The notes below the pieces were generated by a model. That model ran no database searches. It worked only from the letters and a program-made list of their open reading frames with translations, and was not told the origin of the DNA. A program made the position numbers and the translations under genes. A stretch of DNA of 64,000 bases from Mycobacterium sp. GA-1285 (GTDB lineage Bacteria; Actinomycetota; Actinomycetes; Mycobacteriales; Mycobacteriaceae), in contig NZ_LQIS01000001.1 in the NCBI RefSeq assembly GCF_001499905.1, positions 310,001-374,000 on the forward strand, in the 5' to 3' direction. Shown here in pieces: positions 37,801 to 49,100 of the stretch (position 1 is its first letter; the number at the start of each line of letters is the position of its first letter).

Positions 37801-39955
37801 GAAACAGGCCCAGCAGAGAAGGCACGAAATGCATTGAGGTGATGCCCTCGTCGTGCAGCAACTCGGTGAGGTATCCGACGTCGCGCAGACCGTCCGGGCG
37901 CGGAATCACCAGCCGGCCCCCACACGCGAGCATGCCGAAGATCTCGGCGATCGAGACGTCGAAGCTCGGTGATGCGACCTGCAGCAGCCGCTCGTCCTCG
38001 TCGATTTCGTACTCGCCCTTGAACCAGACGAAGTACTCGGCGACGGGCCGGTGAGGCACCGGAACACCCTTGGGCAGGCCGGTCGAACCCGAGGTGTAGA
38101 TCAGGTAGGCGGTGCTGTCCGGGTACAGCGGGCGCACGCGCTCGAAGTCGGTGGGGTTGGTGGTGCGGTACCCGTCGAGGTCGGTGATCGGTTGGCTGAT
38201 GGTCAGTTTCGGATCGGAGTCCGACAGGATGAACGTCAGCCGATCCTCGGGGTAGGTCGGGTCGACGGGCTGGTACACCGCGCCCGCCTTGATCACCCCG
38301 AGCGCGGTGATCACCAGCTCCAGTGAGCGGTCCAGCAGCACCGCCACGCGGTCCTCGGTGCCGATGCCCCGCTCGATGAGCCAGTGCGCCAACCGGTTCG
38401 CCGACTCGTTGAGCTCCTGGTAGCTGTAGTTCCGTCCCTCGTAGACCACGGCGACCGCGTCGGGTGTGCGGGCGGCCTGCGCCTCCACCAGTGCCGTCAT
38501 CGTCGCCGGGGCGGTGTCGAACTCCTCTCCCGCCGAGACCCGGCGCAACCATTCGGCGTCGCCGGGGCCCATCAGGTTTAGTGCGCTGATGGGAAGATCG
38601 GGACGCCGCAGCGCGTCGTCGAGCAGCACCGCGTAGTGCTCGAGCATCTGGCGTACCAGCGCCGCGTCGAGGACCTCGACGAGGTACTCGGCCTCCACCA
38701 CGACCCCGGGCGCGTCGAACTCCACCATGAAGCCCAACGGCAGCTGGGTGAGATGACTGCGCAATTCGGCTCGGCGGCAGGTGATCCCGGGCGGCTTGAA
38801 GCCCTGGCGGTCCGCCCCGCGCGCACCGAAGGTCACCCGCGTCATCCGCTCCACACCGTGGCGGCGATCCGGGTTCAGTTCGCGCACCACCCTGTCCAGG
38901 TTCACCCGCTGATGGGCGAACGCACTGACCGCGGTGTCACGGGCATGTGCGAGGACGTCGCGGAAGCTCTCGTGAGCGCCGGGGCGCAAGCGCAGGGCCA
39001 CCGTGTTGCCGTAGTAGCCGATCACGTCCTCGACGTCGGACGTGCGGTTGAGAACCGGTGTGGCGACCAGGAAGTCGTCGGCGTGGGTGTAGCGCTGCAG
39101 CAGCACCCCGAAGGCCGCAAGCAGCACCATGTACGGTGTCGCGCCGGCCTCCTTGGCCAGCGTGGCGACCCGCTCGACAGTCGCGTCCGGTAACTGCAGC
39201 GTCAGCCGCTGCGAGCGCCAGTTCGTCGGCACCGCAGAGCCGTTCGGACCCGGCAGCTCCAGCGGCTCCGGCGGATCGGCGAGCGTTTCGCGCCAATGGT
39301 CCAAGTCCTCGTCGACCGGGCCGAGCGTGTGGGACGGCGGTGTGACCGCGGGGGCCAGTGCTTCACCGACGTACGCGCTGGTGAGATCGCCGAAGAAGAC
39401 CTGCCAGCAGCCATCGTCCCAGGCGATGTGGTGCGCGACGAGCAGCATGACGTGTTCGTCGGGGGCGGTGCGCACGACGGTGAGCCGCAGCGGCGAGTCG
39501 GTGCCCAGGTCGAAGGGGGCGCCGAACTCACGCTGGGCCAGCACCTCGAGGCGGAGCCGGCGCGCATGCTCGGACAGCTCGGTCAGGTCGTGCACGGTCC
39601 AGCCCGGGGTCAGGTCGTCGTGGACGGTCGGCTGGGGTTCGCCGTCGTCGTCGATGCCGTAGGTGGTGCGCAGCGTGGCGTGTCGTGCGGCAACGGCGTT
39701 GACGGCGTCGTGCAGCCGGGCGACGTCCAGGTCACCGGTGAGCCGGTAGGACAGGCAGATGTTGAGGATGGCACCCGTCGGGTCGGCGGCTTGGACGAAC
39801 CACATGCGGCGCTGTCCGTCAGCCAGTCCGGCGTGGACAACGTTCGACGTGTTCTGAGTGCGCAGTCCGCGCTCGGCGAGCTTGCGGCGCAGCAGCTCCA
39901 GCCGGCGGTCTTCGGCCTGCCCGCGGATAGCGACGGAGTCAGTCAGGTCGGTCAC
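34859..39955 (-). CDS. mbtE: Mycobactin NRPS MbtE (C-A-PCP-C-PCP)
   Basis: The 1698-residue synthetase incorporates the first lysine/hydroxylysine unit. Domains: condensation (40-460, HHIAWDD at about 175); adenylation (480-990, [36 protein letters not shown]); carrier (about 975-1040, [14 protein letters not shown], Ser near 1011); a second condensation domain (about 1055-1490, HHIAADHWS); and a second carrier near the C-terminus ([14 protein letters not shown]). The last carrier has no adenylation domain of its own and must be loaded by other means or by transfer. The start is the GTG at 39953-39955, overlapping the mbtD stop; the open frame upstream to 40552 is spurious. Confidence 0.93.
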   Translation of the reverse strand: MTDLTDSVAIRGQAEDRRLELLRRKLAERGLRTQNTSNVVHAGLADGQRRMWFVQAADPTGAILNICLSYRLTGDLDVARLHDAVNAVAARHATLRTTYGIDDDGEPQPTVHDDLTPGWTVHDLTELSEHARRLRLEVLAQREFGAPFDLGTDSPLRLTVVRTAPDEHVMLLVAHHIAWDDGCWQVFFGDLTSAYVGEALAPAVTPPSHTLGPVDEDLDHWRETLADPPEPLELPGPNGSAVPTNWRSQRLTLQLPDATVERVATLAKEAGATPYMVLLAAFGVLLQRYTHADDFLVATPVLNRTSDVEDVIGYYGNTVALRLRPGAHESFRDVLAHARDTAVSAFAHQRVNLDRVVRELNPDRRHGVERMTRVTFGARGADRQGFKPPGITCRRAELRSHLTQLPLGFMVEFDAPGVVVEAEYLVEVLDAALVRQMLEHYAVLLDDALRRPDLPISALNLMGPGDAEWLRRVSAGEEFDTAPATMTALVEAQAARTPDAVAVVYEGRNYSYQELNESANRLAHWLIERGIGTEDRVAVLLDRSLELVITALGVIKAGAVYQPVDPTYPEDRLTFILSDSDPKLTISQPITDLDGYRTTNPTDFERVRPLYPDSTAYLIYTSGSTGLPKGVPVPHRPVAEYFVWFKGEYEIDEDERLLQVASPSFDVSIAEIFGMLACGGRLVIPRPDGLRDVGYLTELLHDEGITSMHFVPSLLGLFLSLPGVNQWRTLQRVPIGGEALPGELADKFHATFDALLHNFYGPTETVINASRYKVEGKQGTRIVPIGKPKINTQIHLLDDALRPVPVGVIGEIYIGGTHVAHGYHDRPKLTAERFVADPFSAGGRLYRSGDLARRNGDGDIEFVGRADEQVKIRGFRIELGEVAAAISVDPSVGQAVVVVSDLPSIGKSLVGYVTPAEDVESVDVERIRNRVAAALPEYMTPAAYVVIDEIPITAHGKIDRAALPEPDIGSGAAFREPAEGTERRVADLFAELLERDRIGADDSFFDLGGHSLLATKLVAGVRTAFNVDISVRAVFELGTVAALAQRIDSCSAAEGPTRPKLVPVPHDGPLLMSASQLRMWFQYRIDGPSPVNNIPFAARINGPCDTEAFVHAVHDVVARHEVLRTTYREIDGAPYQIVNDDLEVAVRRAHGADDDWLDTELGRERRHVFDLEADPPVRAAVLATPDAHVVSLVVHHIAADHWSAMVLFTDLLTAYRARRAGEAPGFAPLPVQYADYAAWQAALLGVTDGPVAAQRDYWRQQLAGMHENPGLAPDFPRPPVLSGEGDAVEFGIDATTRAKLAELSSELGVTEFMLLQAAVAVALHKAGERPDIPLGTPVAGRTEAELDQLVGFFINIVVLRNDLTDNPTLREVLRRARDTALEAYAHQDLPFDQVVDAVSPARSLSRNPLFGVVVHVREALPADQVIESRPDGDTTFTALEPPFDVAHADLSVNFFGAQDGYRGHVIYRTDLYRRSTAERFVRWLNRVLAAFAEDPGQRVRDVQIADRDERHLVRRFSAAASASVLDGWRDPVAIGVVGDVYEHVIDETGADLRATGRRGRWTADGELEYIEVVEQRRPPAPAGPAESARTGTERVLATLLADVVDVPEVNRTDDFFELGGDSILAVQLAARARDAGLALTARMVFEHPTIHELAAKVDADAGTETPDVHHEPMAASGLSADELAAVTSMWSASQEGAT

Positions 39956-42894
39956 GGGTGGTTCACCTTCTCGGATCGTTCTGTGCTGTCGAGGTCGACG
40001 ATGAGTTCGCCGGCGGTGATGCCGCCGAGCAGGACGGCCAGCGACACCTTGTGGCCGGTCGCCCGCTGCAGCCGCGTACGGAGGTCCAGGGCCAGCAGTG
40101 AGTCCACCCCCAGGTCGAGCAACGATGTGTCGAGGTCGATCGAGCCCGCATCGAGGTTGAGTACCGCCCCAAGCTCCGCCCTGACCAGCGCCGTGGTGTC
40201 GGCGGCGGGTTCGGTTGTGGGCGTGCCCTTCTCGGCGGACTCGGCGGTCCGGCTTTCGAGGAACACCCGCAACCGGTCCCGATCCGCACTGAACAACAGC
40301 GGGTCTTGGCTGTGGTCGCGCAGGCTGGCCTCGACGACGGCCTCCGGCGACATCGCCAGCAACCCCGACCGCTCGATCTTGGTGACCTCGGCTGCGTCGG
40401 CGATCCCGCTGCCGCGCCACAGTCCGAACCTGGCCGCGACGCAGTGCTGCCCCTTGGCCCGCAGCTGGCCCGCCATCACGTCCAGCATCCGATTGGCGGC
40501 CGAGTACGCCGCGTGTCCGCGCCCGCCCCACACGCCGGACACCGAGGAGCACACCAGGATTCGAGCGTCGCGGCGCATCGGCCAGAGCTCGGCCATTCCG
40601 GCAAGTCCACCGATCTTGGCGGCCGCCGCTTCGGTGAACGCCTCCGGTGTGAGCGCGCCGCGATCGGCGAAGGTCGCCGCGCCCGCGGCATGGATGAGCA
40701 GGGACGCGCCGTCGCCGCCGAACTCCTCGGCCGCGATGGCCACCTGCTCGGTGCAGGTGATGTCGCAGCGCGGCGCGACCACGTCGAGATCGGTTGCGAG
40801 CCCCGCGAGTTCGGCTTTGAACGCGTCATCGACGCCGCGACGGCTGAGCAGCACGATGCGGCGTGCCCCGTGGGCGGCCAGATACCGCGCGAAATGCCCG
40901 CCCACCGCCCCGTTACCGCCGGTGATCACGACGTCGTCGAACACGCCGGGCGCCGAGAGCCACGACGGTGCGGGCTCCACAGCCTCTCCGACGGAGCGCA
41001 GGAAAACCATTGGGCCCGAACCATCGTCGCGCACTGCCGTCTCATCGGCGCCGGACAGGAGCGCGCCTACCGCCGCAGCGGTGAGGGCGTCGTCGGGTTC
41101 CCAGCACGGCAGGTCGAGATGCCTGAACGCCTGCTCGGGTCGCTCGAAGCCCAGACTGCGGTGCATCGCCGCCAGCGCGGTCTGCGCGGGCAAAGCGACC
41201 GGCTCCCCGGCCTGGACCTGCTCACCGCCGACCGTCACCAGGCACACCGTGCGGCAGTGGGGTCCTGGCAGGTCCACGTAATCGAGCAGGCCCTCGCCGA
41301 CGAGCTGGGAGATCTCCTGGGCGGCGCGTTCGGCGTCGGGATGGTCCAGCAGGGGCGCGACCGCGACGACCACCTCGGCCTCGCCCGGCTCGACGACTTC
41401 GGATCCGTTGTGTTGCAATGCCACCCGCAATCGCTCACCGAGCGGCCCGCACGGACCGGCAAGCTCGACGACCGCGACGCTTTGCCCGGCGTCCTTCGAT
41501 CGCGCAGCGGTGAGGTCCCATTTCTCGCGGGCGACGGTGATCCCGTGAACCGGGGCCAAGGGCTGCGGTTGTGCCCACAGCCGCACCGCACGCATCGGCG
41601 CGTTCGGAAAGCCGCGCAACCGGGGTTGCGCGGCGACGTCGACCAGGTCGGTCCAACGGAATTCGGGATTGGCCACCGCGGCGGCGGCGATGTTGGCCGA
41701 CACCGCGTCGATGAGCGAAAGGTCACGATGCCCCGACCCGAAGACCAGTGAGTCCTCGTCGGCCAGCAGGTCCCCCAACGCGAAGAGCAGGGCCGGATGC
41801 GCCGACATCTCAATGTAGGCCGCGGCACCTCGGCGCCCCGCGGCCGCGACCGCGCGGTCGAATCGCACGGTGTTGCGCAGGTTCTCGTACCAGTAGGAGG
41901 AAAAGCAGGTGCCCGCGGGCACTACCTCGGCGTTGGTGGAACCGATGAACTCGATTGGAGCGTCGACGAACTCGCCGTCCGGGAGCATCGCAAGCAGATC
42001 CTCGCGCACCCGCTCCAGCGCACTGGTGTGTCCGGGGTAGTCGACGTCGAGTTCGCGGGCGAACAGCCCCTGTTCGGTCGCGGCCGCCACGAGCGCGCCG
42101 ATCGCGGCGCGCTCCCCCGACACCGCCACCGACGCGCCGGCGTTGACCGCCGACACCTCGAGCCAACCCGGGGTCGACTCCATCAACCGCTCGGCGTCCG
42201 CCAGCGAAACTCCCAGCGCCGCCATACCGTAGTCACCGGAGAGCCGCTCGACGGCCTTGGCGCGGGCGACGACCACCGCGGCCGCGTGAGGCAGCTCGAT
42301 GCTTCCGGCGACGTAGGCGGCGGCAACCTCACCGAGGCTGTGCCCGACCACCAGGTCGGGCACGATTCCGCAGGAGCGCCACATGTGCGCCAGCGCGACG
42401 GCATGGGTGAACTGCGCCGACTGGATCTGCGTCTGCGACCAGAGCCCGCCGTTGGTCTCAGCGGTCAGGTACGGCAGCGGCGAGGGCTCCCCTGCTGCGA
42501 CGAACGCCTCGGCGCACCGGTCGACGTGCATGCGGTACACCGCAGACTCCCGGTAGCCGTCCGCCCCCATCGACGGCCACTGGTTGCCCTGCCCCGGGAA
42601 GACGAAAGCCGTTCGCGCCCCAGTTGCTTGCGACGAGCGCGCCACCAACGGATGCGAACCGCCGTCGGCGATCGCGCGGAGACCTGCGGCCAGTTCTGCG
42701 GTGGTGGCGGCGCGCACCACCGCGCGGTGCCTGCGCACCCGCCGGGTCCGCAACAAGGCCGCAGCGACCGCCGCCACGTCCGGCTCACGATCGAGATAGC
42801 GCAGTATCGCCGCGGCGTCGGCGGCGAGGAGTTCCTCGGCGTGCGCACTCAGCACGACGGGCACCCGGCCGTCGGGGAAACCGATGGACATCAC
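39952..42894 (-). CDS. mbtD: Mycobactin polyketide synthase MbtD (AT-KR-ACP)
   Basis: This 980-residue partial PKS works with the separate ketosynthase MbtC to insert the beta-hydroxy acid unit. Acyltransferase (about 90-400): [28 protein letters not shown], active Ser in GHSLG. Ketoreductase (about 660-850): [46 protein letters not shown] with the Ser/Tyr/Asn set. Acyl carrier (about 900-970): [18 protein letters not shown]. No ketosynthase is present, consistent with the family split. The start is GTG at 42892-42894 or ATG one codon later, both overlapping the mbtC stop. Confidence 0.93.
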   Translation of the reverse strand: MMSIGFPDGRVPVVLSAHAEELLAADAAAILRYLDREPDVAAVAAALLRTRRVRRHRAVVRAATTAELAAGLRAIADGGSHPLVARSSQATGARTAFVFPGQGNQWPSMGADGYRESAVYRMHVDRCAEAFVAAGEPSPLPYLTAETNGGLWSQTQIQSAQFTHAVALAHMWRSCGIVPDLVVGHSLGEVAAAYVAGSIELPHAAAVVVARAKAVERLSGDYGMAALGVSLADAERLMESTPGWLEVSAVNAGASVAVSGERAAIGALVAAATEQGLFARELDVDYPGHTSALERVREDLLAMLPDGEFVDAPIEFIGSTNAEVVPAGTCFSSYWYENLRNTVRFDRAVAAAGRRGAAAYIEMSAHPALLFALGDLLADEDSLVFGSGHRDLSLIDAVSANIAAAAVANPEFRWTDLVDVAAQPRLRGFPNAPMRAVRLWAQPQPLAPVHGITVAREKWDLTAARSKDAGQSVAVVELAGPCGPLGERLRVALQHNGSEVVEPGEAEVVVAVAPLLDHPDAERAAQEISQLVGEGLLDYVDLPGPHCRTVCLVTVGGEQVQAGEPVALPAQTALAAMHRSLGFERPEQAFRHLDLPCWEPDDALTAAAVGALLSGADETAVRDDGSGPMVFLRSVGEAVEPAPSWLSAPGVFDDVVITGGNGAVGGHFARYLAAHGARRIVLLSRRGVDDAFKAELAGLATDLDVVAPRCDITCTEQVAIAAEEFGGDGASLLIHAAGAATFADRGALTPEAFTEAAAAKIGGLAGMAELWPMRRDARILVCSSVSGVWGGRGHAAYSAANRMLDVMAGQLRAKGQHCVAARFGLWRGSGIADAAEVTKIERSGLLAMSPEAVVEASLRDHSQDPLLFSADRDRLRVFLESRTAESAEKGTPTTEPAADTTALVRAELGAVLNLDAGSIDLDTSLLDLGVDSLLALDLRTRLQRATGHKVSLAVLLGGITAGELIVDLDSTERSEKVNHP

Positions 42895-44222
42895 GCCGCC
42901 TCGGGCGGGATCGACGGCACCGACACGATCACATGGGCGTTGGTGCCGCTCATGCCGAACGCGGTGACGGCGGCCAACCGCTCACCGTTGACGGCCGGCC
43001 AAGGAGTCAGCTCCGATGCGAGCCGCAACCCCTGGCTGTCCCAGTCGATTTCGCGGCTGGCCTCGTCGGTGTGCAAGGTGGCGGGGATCGCGCCGTGTTC
43101 GGCGGCGATGAGCACCTTGGCCAGGCCGAGCCCGCCCGCGGCGGCCTGCGTGTGGCCCAGATTCGACTTCACCGAGCCGAGCAGTGGGCCTTGGCCGGGC
43201 CGGGTGGCGCCGTAGGTCCCGGCCAGCGAGATCAGCTCCGTGCGATCCCCGAGCCGGGTACCGGTGCCGTGCCCTTCGACCATCCCGATGTCCTGCGGGC
43301 GCAGAACGCTCTGTTCGAGCGCCCGCGCGAACAACCGCGCCTGCGCCTGCCCGCTCGGCGCGGTCAGGCCGACGGAGCGGCCGTCCTGGTTGAGGCAGGT
43401 CGCCCGCAATTCGGCGAGGACATGGCGTCCGTCGCGGAGCGCCCGCGACCGGCGCTGCAGGACGAACATGGCCGCGCCCTCGGCCCACACGGTGCCGCTG
43501 GCTTGAGCGCTGTAGGGCCGGCAGTGGCCGTCGTCGGAGAGCGCGTGTTGTTTGGAGAATTCGACGAAGAAGCCGGCCGAACCCATCACACAGACACCTC
43601 CGGCCAGTGCCAGGTCGCATTCTCCGGACCGCAGCGACTGCGTCGCGGTGTGGATCGCGGTCAGCGTCGACGAGCACGAAGTGTCGATGGTCAACGCGGG
43701 CCCGGCCAGGCCCAGGGTGTAGGCGATGCGCCCCGAGATCACGCCGAGCGCCGTGCCCGACATCAAATGCCCCGTGAGGTCGGACAATTCGGCCAGGTCG
43801 GGTCCGTAACCCATCACCGACGCGCCCACATAGCAGCCGGCGTCGTGACCCGCGAGGTCGTCGGGGTTGATGCCGGTGTTCTCCAGGGCCCGCCACGCCA
43901 CGCGAAGCGCAACCCGCTGCTGCGGATCCATCGCGACCGCTTCCCGTGGCGAGATCCCGAAGAATTCCGGATCGAAATCGGCTGCCCCGGACAGGAATCC
44001 GCCGAGATCGTGGATGCGTTTGAATCCGTCGCGCACCGAACCGTCGAGAATGTCGCGGACCGGCCATCCGCGGTCCCGCGGAAACGGGCACAGCCCCTCG
44101 CGTCGGTCGACCAACAGGTCCCAGTAGTCCTCGGCGGTTTCGATCCCTCCCGGCGCCTCGATCGCCATGCCCACGATGACGATTGGATCGTCGCTGACGC
44201 CGTCGGGCGCGCTAACCGGCAT
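42891..44222 (-). CDS. mbtC: Mycobactin ketosynthase MbtC
   Basis: This 443-residue stand-alone beta-ketoacyl synthase pairs with MbtD. The active cysteine is C183 (TIDTSCSSTLTAIH), with EGHGTGTRLGDRTE (His) and SVKSNLGHTQAAAGG (Lys/His) completing the triad. Length equals M. tuberculosis MbtC. The ATG at 44220-44222 lies inside the last codons of mbtT, an 11-base overlap, so the two are translationally linked. Confidence 0.94.
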   Translation of the reverse strand: MPVSAPDGVSDDPIVIVGMAIEAPGGIETAEDYWDLLVDRREGLCPFPRDRGWPVRDILDGSVRDGFKRIHDLGGFLSGAADFDPEFFGISPREAVAMDPQQRVALRVAWRALENTGINPDDLAGHDAGCYVGASVMGYGPDLAELSDLTGHLMSGTALGVISGRIAYTLGLAGPALTIDTSCSSTLTAIHTATQSLRSGECDLALAGGVCVMGSAGFFVEFSKQHALSDDGHCRPYSAQASGTVWAEGAAMFVLQRRSRALRDGRHVLAELRATCLNQDGRSVGLTAPSGQAQARLFARALEQSVLRPQDIGMVEGHGTGTRLGDRTELISLAGTYGATRPGQGPLLGSVKSNLGHTQAAAGGLGLAKVLIAAEHGAIPATLHTDEASREIDWDSQGLRLASELTPWPAVNGERLAAVTAFGMSGTNAHVIVSVPSIPPEAA

Positions 44223-44958
44223 TGACCAACTCCGCCACGGCATCGAGATGGTCGTTGATGTAGAAGTGCCCACCGTCGAACAACGACAGCGTGAAGGCGC
44301 CCGAAGTGTGAGTTTCCCATCCGCGCAACATGTCCGAGCTGATTCGGTGATCGTCGCGGCCACCGATGGTGTGAATGTCGGCGGCGAGGCGAGCGTCGGG
44401 CTCACACGCATAGCGGTTGAACGCCACATAGTCCGCCCGCACCGCGCGAACGAGCAAGTCGATGAAGTCCTCGTCGGCCAACAGGCGGGGGTCGGTTCCG
44501 CCGAGGTCGACCATGTTGGCGACGACTTCGGCCTCGGCGGTCGGCAGGCGCGGTGAGGTGGCGATGGTCGATGGCGCCTGGCTCGCCGAAACCCACAGCT
44601 GGCGAACGGGAACACCGGTGCGCTCGGCCACGCGGCCGAACTCGAACGCGATCACCGCACCCATGCAGTGGCCGAACAACCGCAGCGGCCCCAGTTCGGA
44701 CCAGTTCCCCGCGGCGAACAGATCGGCGGCCAAGTCGGGCACCGTCTCCGGTGCGGGATGGCTCAGCCGGTCCGCGCGCTGCGGGTACTGGACCACGTAC
44801 GCGTCGTCACCGGTGCGGGCCAACGCCGACGCGAACGGCCGGTAGGCCGCCGCCGCGCCGCCGGCATGAGGGAAGACGACGGTCGCACCGTGTGATGACT
44901 GCCCGGTGGAACGTTTGATCCAGGGTGCGAAGGTCAGCCGGCTCCGTTCGTCGATCAT
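44212..44958 (-). CDS. mbtT: Stand-alone type II thioesterase of mycobactin synthesis, Cys nucleophile
   Basis: This 248-residue alpha/beta hydrolase is of the RifR/GrsT type. The N-terminus VVFPHAGGAAAAYRPFA is the oxyanion region; the nucleophile elbow is LFGHCMGAVIAFEFG, with Cys98 in place of the usual Ser; Asp in IGGRDDHRI and His in DGGHFYINDH complete the triad. It replaces the thioesterase domain that M. tuberculosis carries at the end of MbtB, absent from MbtB here. It may clear misprimed carriers or release intermediates. The ATG (44956-44958) overlaps the stop of a 28-codon ORF, and the iron box lies about 100 bases upstream. Confidence 0.88.
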   Translation of the reverse strand: MIDERSRLTFAPWIKRSTGQSSHGATVVFPHAGGAAAAYRPFASALARTGDDAYVVQYPQRADRLSHPAPETVPDLAADLFAAGNWSELGPLRLFGHCMGAVIAFEFGRVAERTGVPVRQLWVSASQAPSTIATSPRLPTAEAEVVANMVDLGGTDPRLLADEDFIDLLVRAVRADYVAFNRYACEPDARLAADIHTIGGRDDHRISSDMLRGWETHTSGAFTLSLFDGGHFYINDHLDAVAELVNAG

Positions 44959-45041
44959 CGGGTCGCAGTCGCGTTGGGACGGCGTCGAAGACTGCGCAGG
45001 TACGGTGAGCGGGCCTGCGATTCCGCGGTGAGAACGCCCAT
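44955..45041 (-). CDS. Unassigned 28-residue ORF heading the mbtT operon
   Basis: The ATG at 45039-45041 is preceded by GGAGGA at ideal spacing, the best ribosome binding site in the operon. The frame reads MGVLTAESQARSPYLRSL and then an arginine-rich end (RRRPNATATR). Its TGA (44955-44957) overlaps the mbtT ATG (ATGA). It lies directly downstream of the IdeR box, so it should be the first translated ORF of the iron-repressed transcript. No homologue comes to mind. It could be a leader that delivers ribosomes to mbtT, a small MbtH-like helper (though too short for MbtH), or a relic of a longer gene. Confidence 0.6.
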   Translation of the reverse strand: MGVLTAESQARSPYLRSLRRRPNATATR

Positions 45042-45057
45042 GTATTCCTCCGTGTGA

Positions 45058-45076
45058 TTAGCGCAGGCTGTCCTAA
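45058..45076. promoter_or_regulatory. IdeR iron box upstream of mbtT operon
   Basis: TTAGCGCAGGCTGTCCTAA matches the IdeR consensus TTAGGTTAGGCTAACCTAA at 14 of 19 positions, including both ends. On the minus strand, GCGCTAATC at the edge of the box may serve as a -10 element, with GGAGGA following, so iron-bound IdeR would block initiation. The remaining 256 bases to the oxidoreductase start (45332) show no other element I can name. Confidence 0.85.
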
Positions 45077-45331
45077 ATCGGAAGTGAGGTTACCCTATCC
45101 TTCTCGACGCTGACACGCCACGTCGCCGCTGCGCCGAGGGCGATCCCGGCTCTCGCGCGCGTTTACTGCCTCGCGCAGCTGTACCGGTCCTGACGTGCGC
45201 GGCGAGCGGCTACCCGTCCGCGCGGCCATCACCCAGATACGGGTGCCCAACCCCACCGGCCGCGTGACGAGTGGCGGTCGCTACGTAACGTGAAGCCGTC
45301 GGTTACGAGCACACCTCTCGAAGGGATCGCG

Positions 45332-46192
45332 ATGGATCTGGCAGGCGTCGGTATCTGGAGTTCGCAATTGCGCTACGGCGATCACGGCGAAGCGGCCGAG
45401 GCTGCCGCGGAGTTGGAGGATCTCGGGTTCTCGGCCCTGTGGATCCCCGACGTCGGCGGGCCGGTCCTCGATTCGGTGGAGAACCTGCTCTCGGCGACGA
45501 AGAGGGTGGTGATCGCAACCGGGATCCTCAACCTGTGGATGCATGAGCCCGCCGATGTCGCCGCTCGCTACGCGTCACTGACCGACACCCACGGCGAGCG
45601 CTTCCTGCTGGGCATCGGGGTCAGCCATGCGCCGCTGATCGACTTCAAAGAACCAGGGCTCTATCGCAAGCCACTCGCCGCGACCCGCAAGTACCTGGAC
45701 GCGATCGATGCGACTCCGCAGCCGGTTCCGGTCGCCAACCGGGTGCTCGCGGCGCTGGGCCCGAAGATGCTCGAGCTCGCCGCGACCCGCGCACGCGGAG
45801 CGCACCCCTATCTGGTCACCCCGGACCACACGAGCTACGCCCGCGACCGGCTCGGCCAGGGCCCGCTGCTGCTCCCCGAGCAGACCGTCCTGCTCACCAC
45901 CGACGCCGACCAGGCACGCGCGCTCGGAACCGATTGGCTGCGTTCGTATCTGGCGCTGCCCAACTATGCCAACAACCTTCTGCGGTCGGGCTTCAGCGAG
46001 GAGGACGTGGCGACGGTCAGCGACCGGTTGTTCGACGCGATCATCGCCTGGGGCGACGAGGAGACCGTGCTGAACCGCGTTCAGCAGCATCTCGACGCCG
46101 GCGCCGACCACGTATGCGTGCAGGTACTCACGGCAGATCCGCGGGAATTCCCGCGGGATCAGTGGCGCCGGCTGGCCAGTGCCCTCCGCTGA
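45332..46192 (+). CDS. LLM-class F420-dependent oxidoreductase inserted in the mbt locus
   Basis: This 286-residue luciferase-like TIM-barrel protein reads MDLAGVGIWSSQLRYGDHGE, then ALWIPDVGGPVLDSVENL, VIATGILNLWMHEP and the FLLGIGVSHAPLID block typical of F420 oxidoreductases of the TIGR03620 type. It probably uses coenzyme F420 to reduce or oxidise an unknown substrate. GAAGGGA precedes the ATG at 45332; the open frame from 45290 is less likely. It separates mbtT from mbtB, converges on mbtB with a four-base gap, and shares its upstream region with the iron-regulated mbtT operon. It has no counterpart in the M. tuberculosis cluster as I recall it. Confidence 0.85.
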   Translation: MDLAGVGIWSSQLRYGDHGEAAEAAAELEDLGFSALWIPDVGGPVLDSVENLLSATKRVVIATGILNLWMHEPADVAARYASLTDTHGERFLLGIGVSHAPLIDFKEPGLYRKPLAATRKYLDAIDATPQPVPVANRVLAALGPKMLELAATRARGAHPYLVTPDHTSYARDRLGQGPLLLPEQTVLLTTDADQARALGTDWLRSYLALPNYANNLLRSGFSEEDVATVSDRLFDAIIAWGDEETVLNRVQQHLDAGADHVCVQVLTADPREFPRDQWRRLASALR

Positions 46193-46196
46193 GGCC

Positions 46197-49100
46197 CTAG
46201 GCTGACGACTCGAGTTCGGAGAGTACTGCCGCGCTGTCCATCTCGGCGACCTCCAGGTACACCTCGGCAACCGCGTGGAGTCGCTCACCGTCGGGTTCGC
46301 GGCCGACGAGCCGTTCGGCGAGTTTCGCGACGCACCGGCTGGCGAACATGTCGGTGACCATCACCGTCGGGGTGTCCAGCCAGTCGCGCACCCGGGCGAT
46401 CACCTGGGTGGCCAGCACGGAATCTCCACCGAGGGAGAAGAAGTCGTCGTCCACACCCACGCGAATGTCGTCGTCGGCGTCGAGCACGTCTTCGACGATC
46501 GCGACCAAAGCAGACTCCAATGGGGTGGCCGGCGCCCGATATGCCTGTGCCGCAGGGGGTTCGGTGTTGGCCAATAGGCACGCCACAGCCTTGCGGTCGA
46601 TCTTGCCGTTGACGGTGAACGGGATGCGGTCGGCCACCGCGATGATCTTCGGAATCATGTGGGCGGGGACGAGATCGGCCATGGCTGCGGTGACCGTTCG
46701 CGCGTCGACCGCGGGATCATCGGTGCGCACCAACGCCGCGAGCACGTCACGCTCACCGGGGATGACGGCGGCCACCGCTGCGTCGACTCCGGTCACCCGC
46801 TTGAGCGCGGCCTCGACCTCGCCGAGTTCGATGCGGTATCCGCTGATCTTGACCCGGTGGTCGACACGGCCGACGAACTCGAGTGTCCCGCCGGGAAGGT
46901 AGCGCACGAGATCGCCGGTGCGGTACCAGATCCGACCCTCGTGTTCGACGAACTTCTCGGCGGTCAGATCCGGTCGGCCGCGGTACCCGCGGGCGATTCC
47001 GCGGCCGGTGAGCCACAGTTCGCCGGGGACCCAGTCGGGGCAGTCCGATCCGTCCGCGGCCACCACGCGGCAGGCGTTGTTCGGGAACGGGATGCCGTAG
47101 GGCACCGATGTCCAGTGCGCGGGCGGATCGCCGACCTCACAGATCGTGCCGTGCACCGCGGTCTCGGTCGCGCCGCCCAGTCCGGCGGCGCGCACGTTCG
47201 GGGCCGAGTTCCGCAGGGCCCGAATCAGTTCCGGCCGCACCCAGTCACCGCCGAGTAGGACGACTCGCAAGCTGGTCAGCCGGTCACCGCCGACCTCCAG
47301 CAGCATGTCGAGCCAGCCCGGCATCCAGTTCAGGAACGTCACGCCGTGCCGTTGGATCAATTGCGCCCAGGTGTCCGGATCACGACGCTGATCCTCGTCG
47401 ACCACCACGACCGCACCGCCCGCACGCAGCAACGCGAAGATCTCAAGCACCGACATGTCGGCTTCCAGCGAGGCCAGCGCCAGGCTGCGATCGCCCTGGT
47501 TCAGTGCGAAGTGGTCGGAGATGAACTCGATGGTGTTCATCACCGCGTCGTGCGTGAGTTCCACACCCTTGGGTTCACCGGTCGAACCCGAGGTGAACAG
47601 CACGTAGGCAAGCGAATTCGGATCGACCCGGGCGGGTTGCGCGTCGGCGCCGCGGAGTGCCGCGTCGGCGACCGATACGACGGGCAGGCCGGTGTGGTTC
47701 GTCCCGGCGCCGCCGCACACGAGCACCGCGGCCACCGCGCTCGAATCGAGGATCTTCGCGGTGCGTTCGGCGGGTTGGTCCGCGCCGATCGGGAGGTAGG
47801 CGGCGCCCGTCGCGAGGATGCCGAGCACCGCGGGGATCTGCTCGGCGCACTTGGGCCCGATCAGGGCAACGAGGTCACCGGGGCGAACACCGTTGTCGCG
47901 CAAGGTCGCAGCGATGCTCAGCGCGCGGCTGCGGAGGTCGCCGTAGGTCAGCTCGCCGTCGCGGCTGAAGACTGCCGGGGCGTCGGGGTTGGCGAGCGCT
48001 TGGTCGAAGAACCCGTCGTGGATCGCTTCTGCGCTGGGTGGCGCGGTGGTGCTGTTGACGGCCTGCCGCACCGCTCGCTGCGTTTCGGGCACCGCGGGCG
48101 GATCGGGCGCGTCCCAGGCGGTGTCGTCGGTCGCGAGCCGGGTCAGCTCGGCGAGGTGGTAGGCGAACATGGCCTCGGCCACACCGGGCCGGAACGCGTC
48201 GACGCGCACGTCCCAGTTGATCATCAGGCCCTCGACGAGAGGGGTCGCCTGCGCGTCGATCAACACCTGCGGGCCTTGCGAGATCGTCCACACGGGCGAC
48301 CCGAACTGGTCGGTGACCTCGCCTGCGAACAGATCGCCGAGCCCCAGTGCACTGGTGTAGACGATCGGAGCCAGCACCTGGTTGCCGCGGTGACGTCCGA
48401 GGTCACGCAGCACCGACAAGCCGGAGTAGCTCGAGTGTCGAGCGGTGTTGTGCAGGGTCTCCTGAACGGCGCGGGCTCGCTGCGCGGGCGTGCGGGTTTC
48501 GGTGAGGTCGACGTCGAGCATGAGCGAGGATGTGAAGCAGCCGACGAGCTTCTCGACGTCGGGATGGAACGGCTCGCGACCGAACATCGGCAGGTTCAGC
48601 AGGAACCGCGAGCCGCTCGACCAGCGGGCCAGCGCATGGGAATACGACGCCGCGACGGCCATCGCGGGCGTGATGCCGCGGCGGTGGGCCGCGGCGAACA
48701 AGGCGTCGCGGGTGGCGACGTCGAAGATGTGCCAGAGCCGCACACTGCGCCGGGCGTCGTCCTGTTCGCCGAGCGGAACCAGGGGCAGCGCCGGTGCTTC
48801 CGGAAGGTCGGGAATGCGCTCGGCCCACCACCGCACATCCTCCTCGGACGGGCCGGGGTCCGACGCGGTCAATGCCGCCCGGTACTCGCGATAGGTGTAC
48901 CGCAGTTCGGGAAGGTCGGCGCCGCGGTAGAACACCGCAAGGTCGGCCATGAACTTGCGGTAGCTCACCGCGTCGGCGGCGTTCATGTCCATGTCGACGT
49001 GCAGCCGGGTGCGCCCGTCGGCACGCAGCGACAAGCTCAGCTCGAGCACGTCGCCGTCGAGAATCTGGTGCGACTTCTCGCGCCGGATGGCTTCGAGGCG

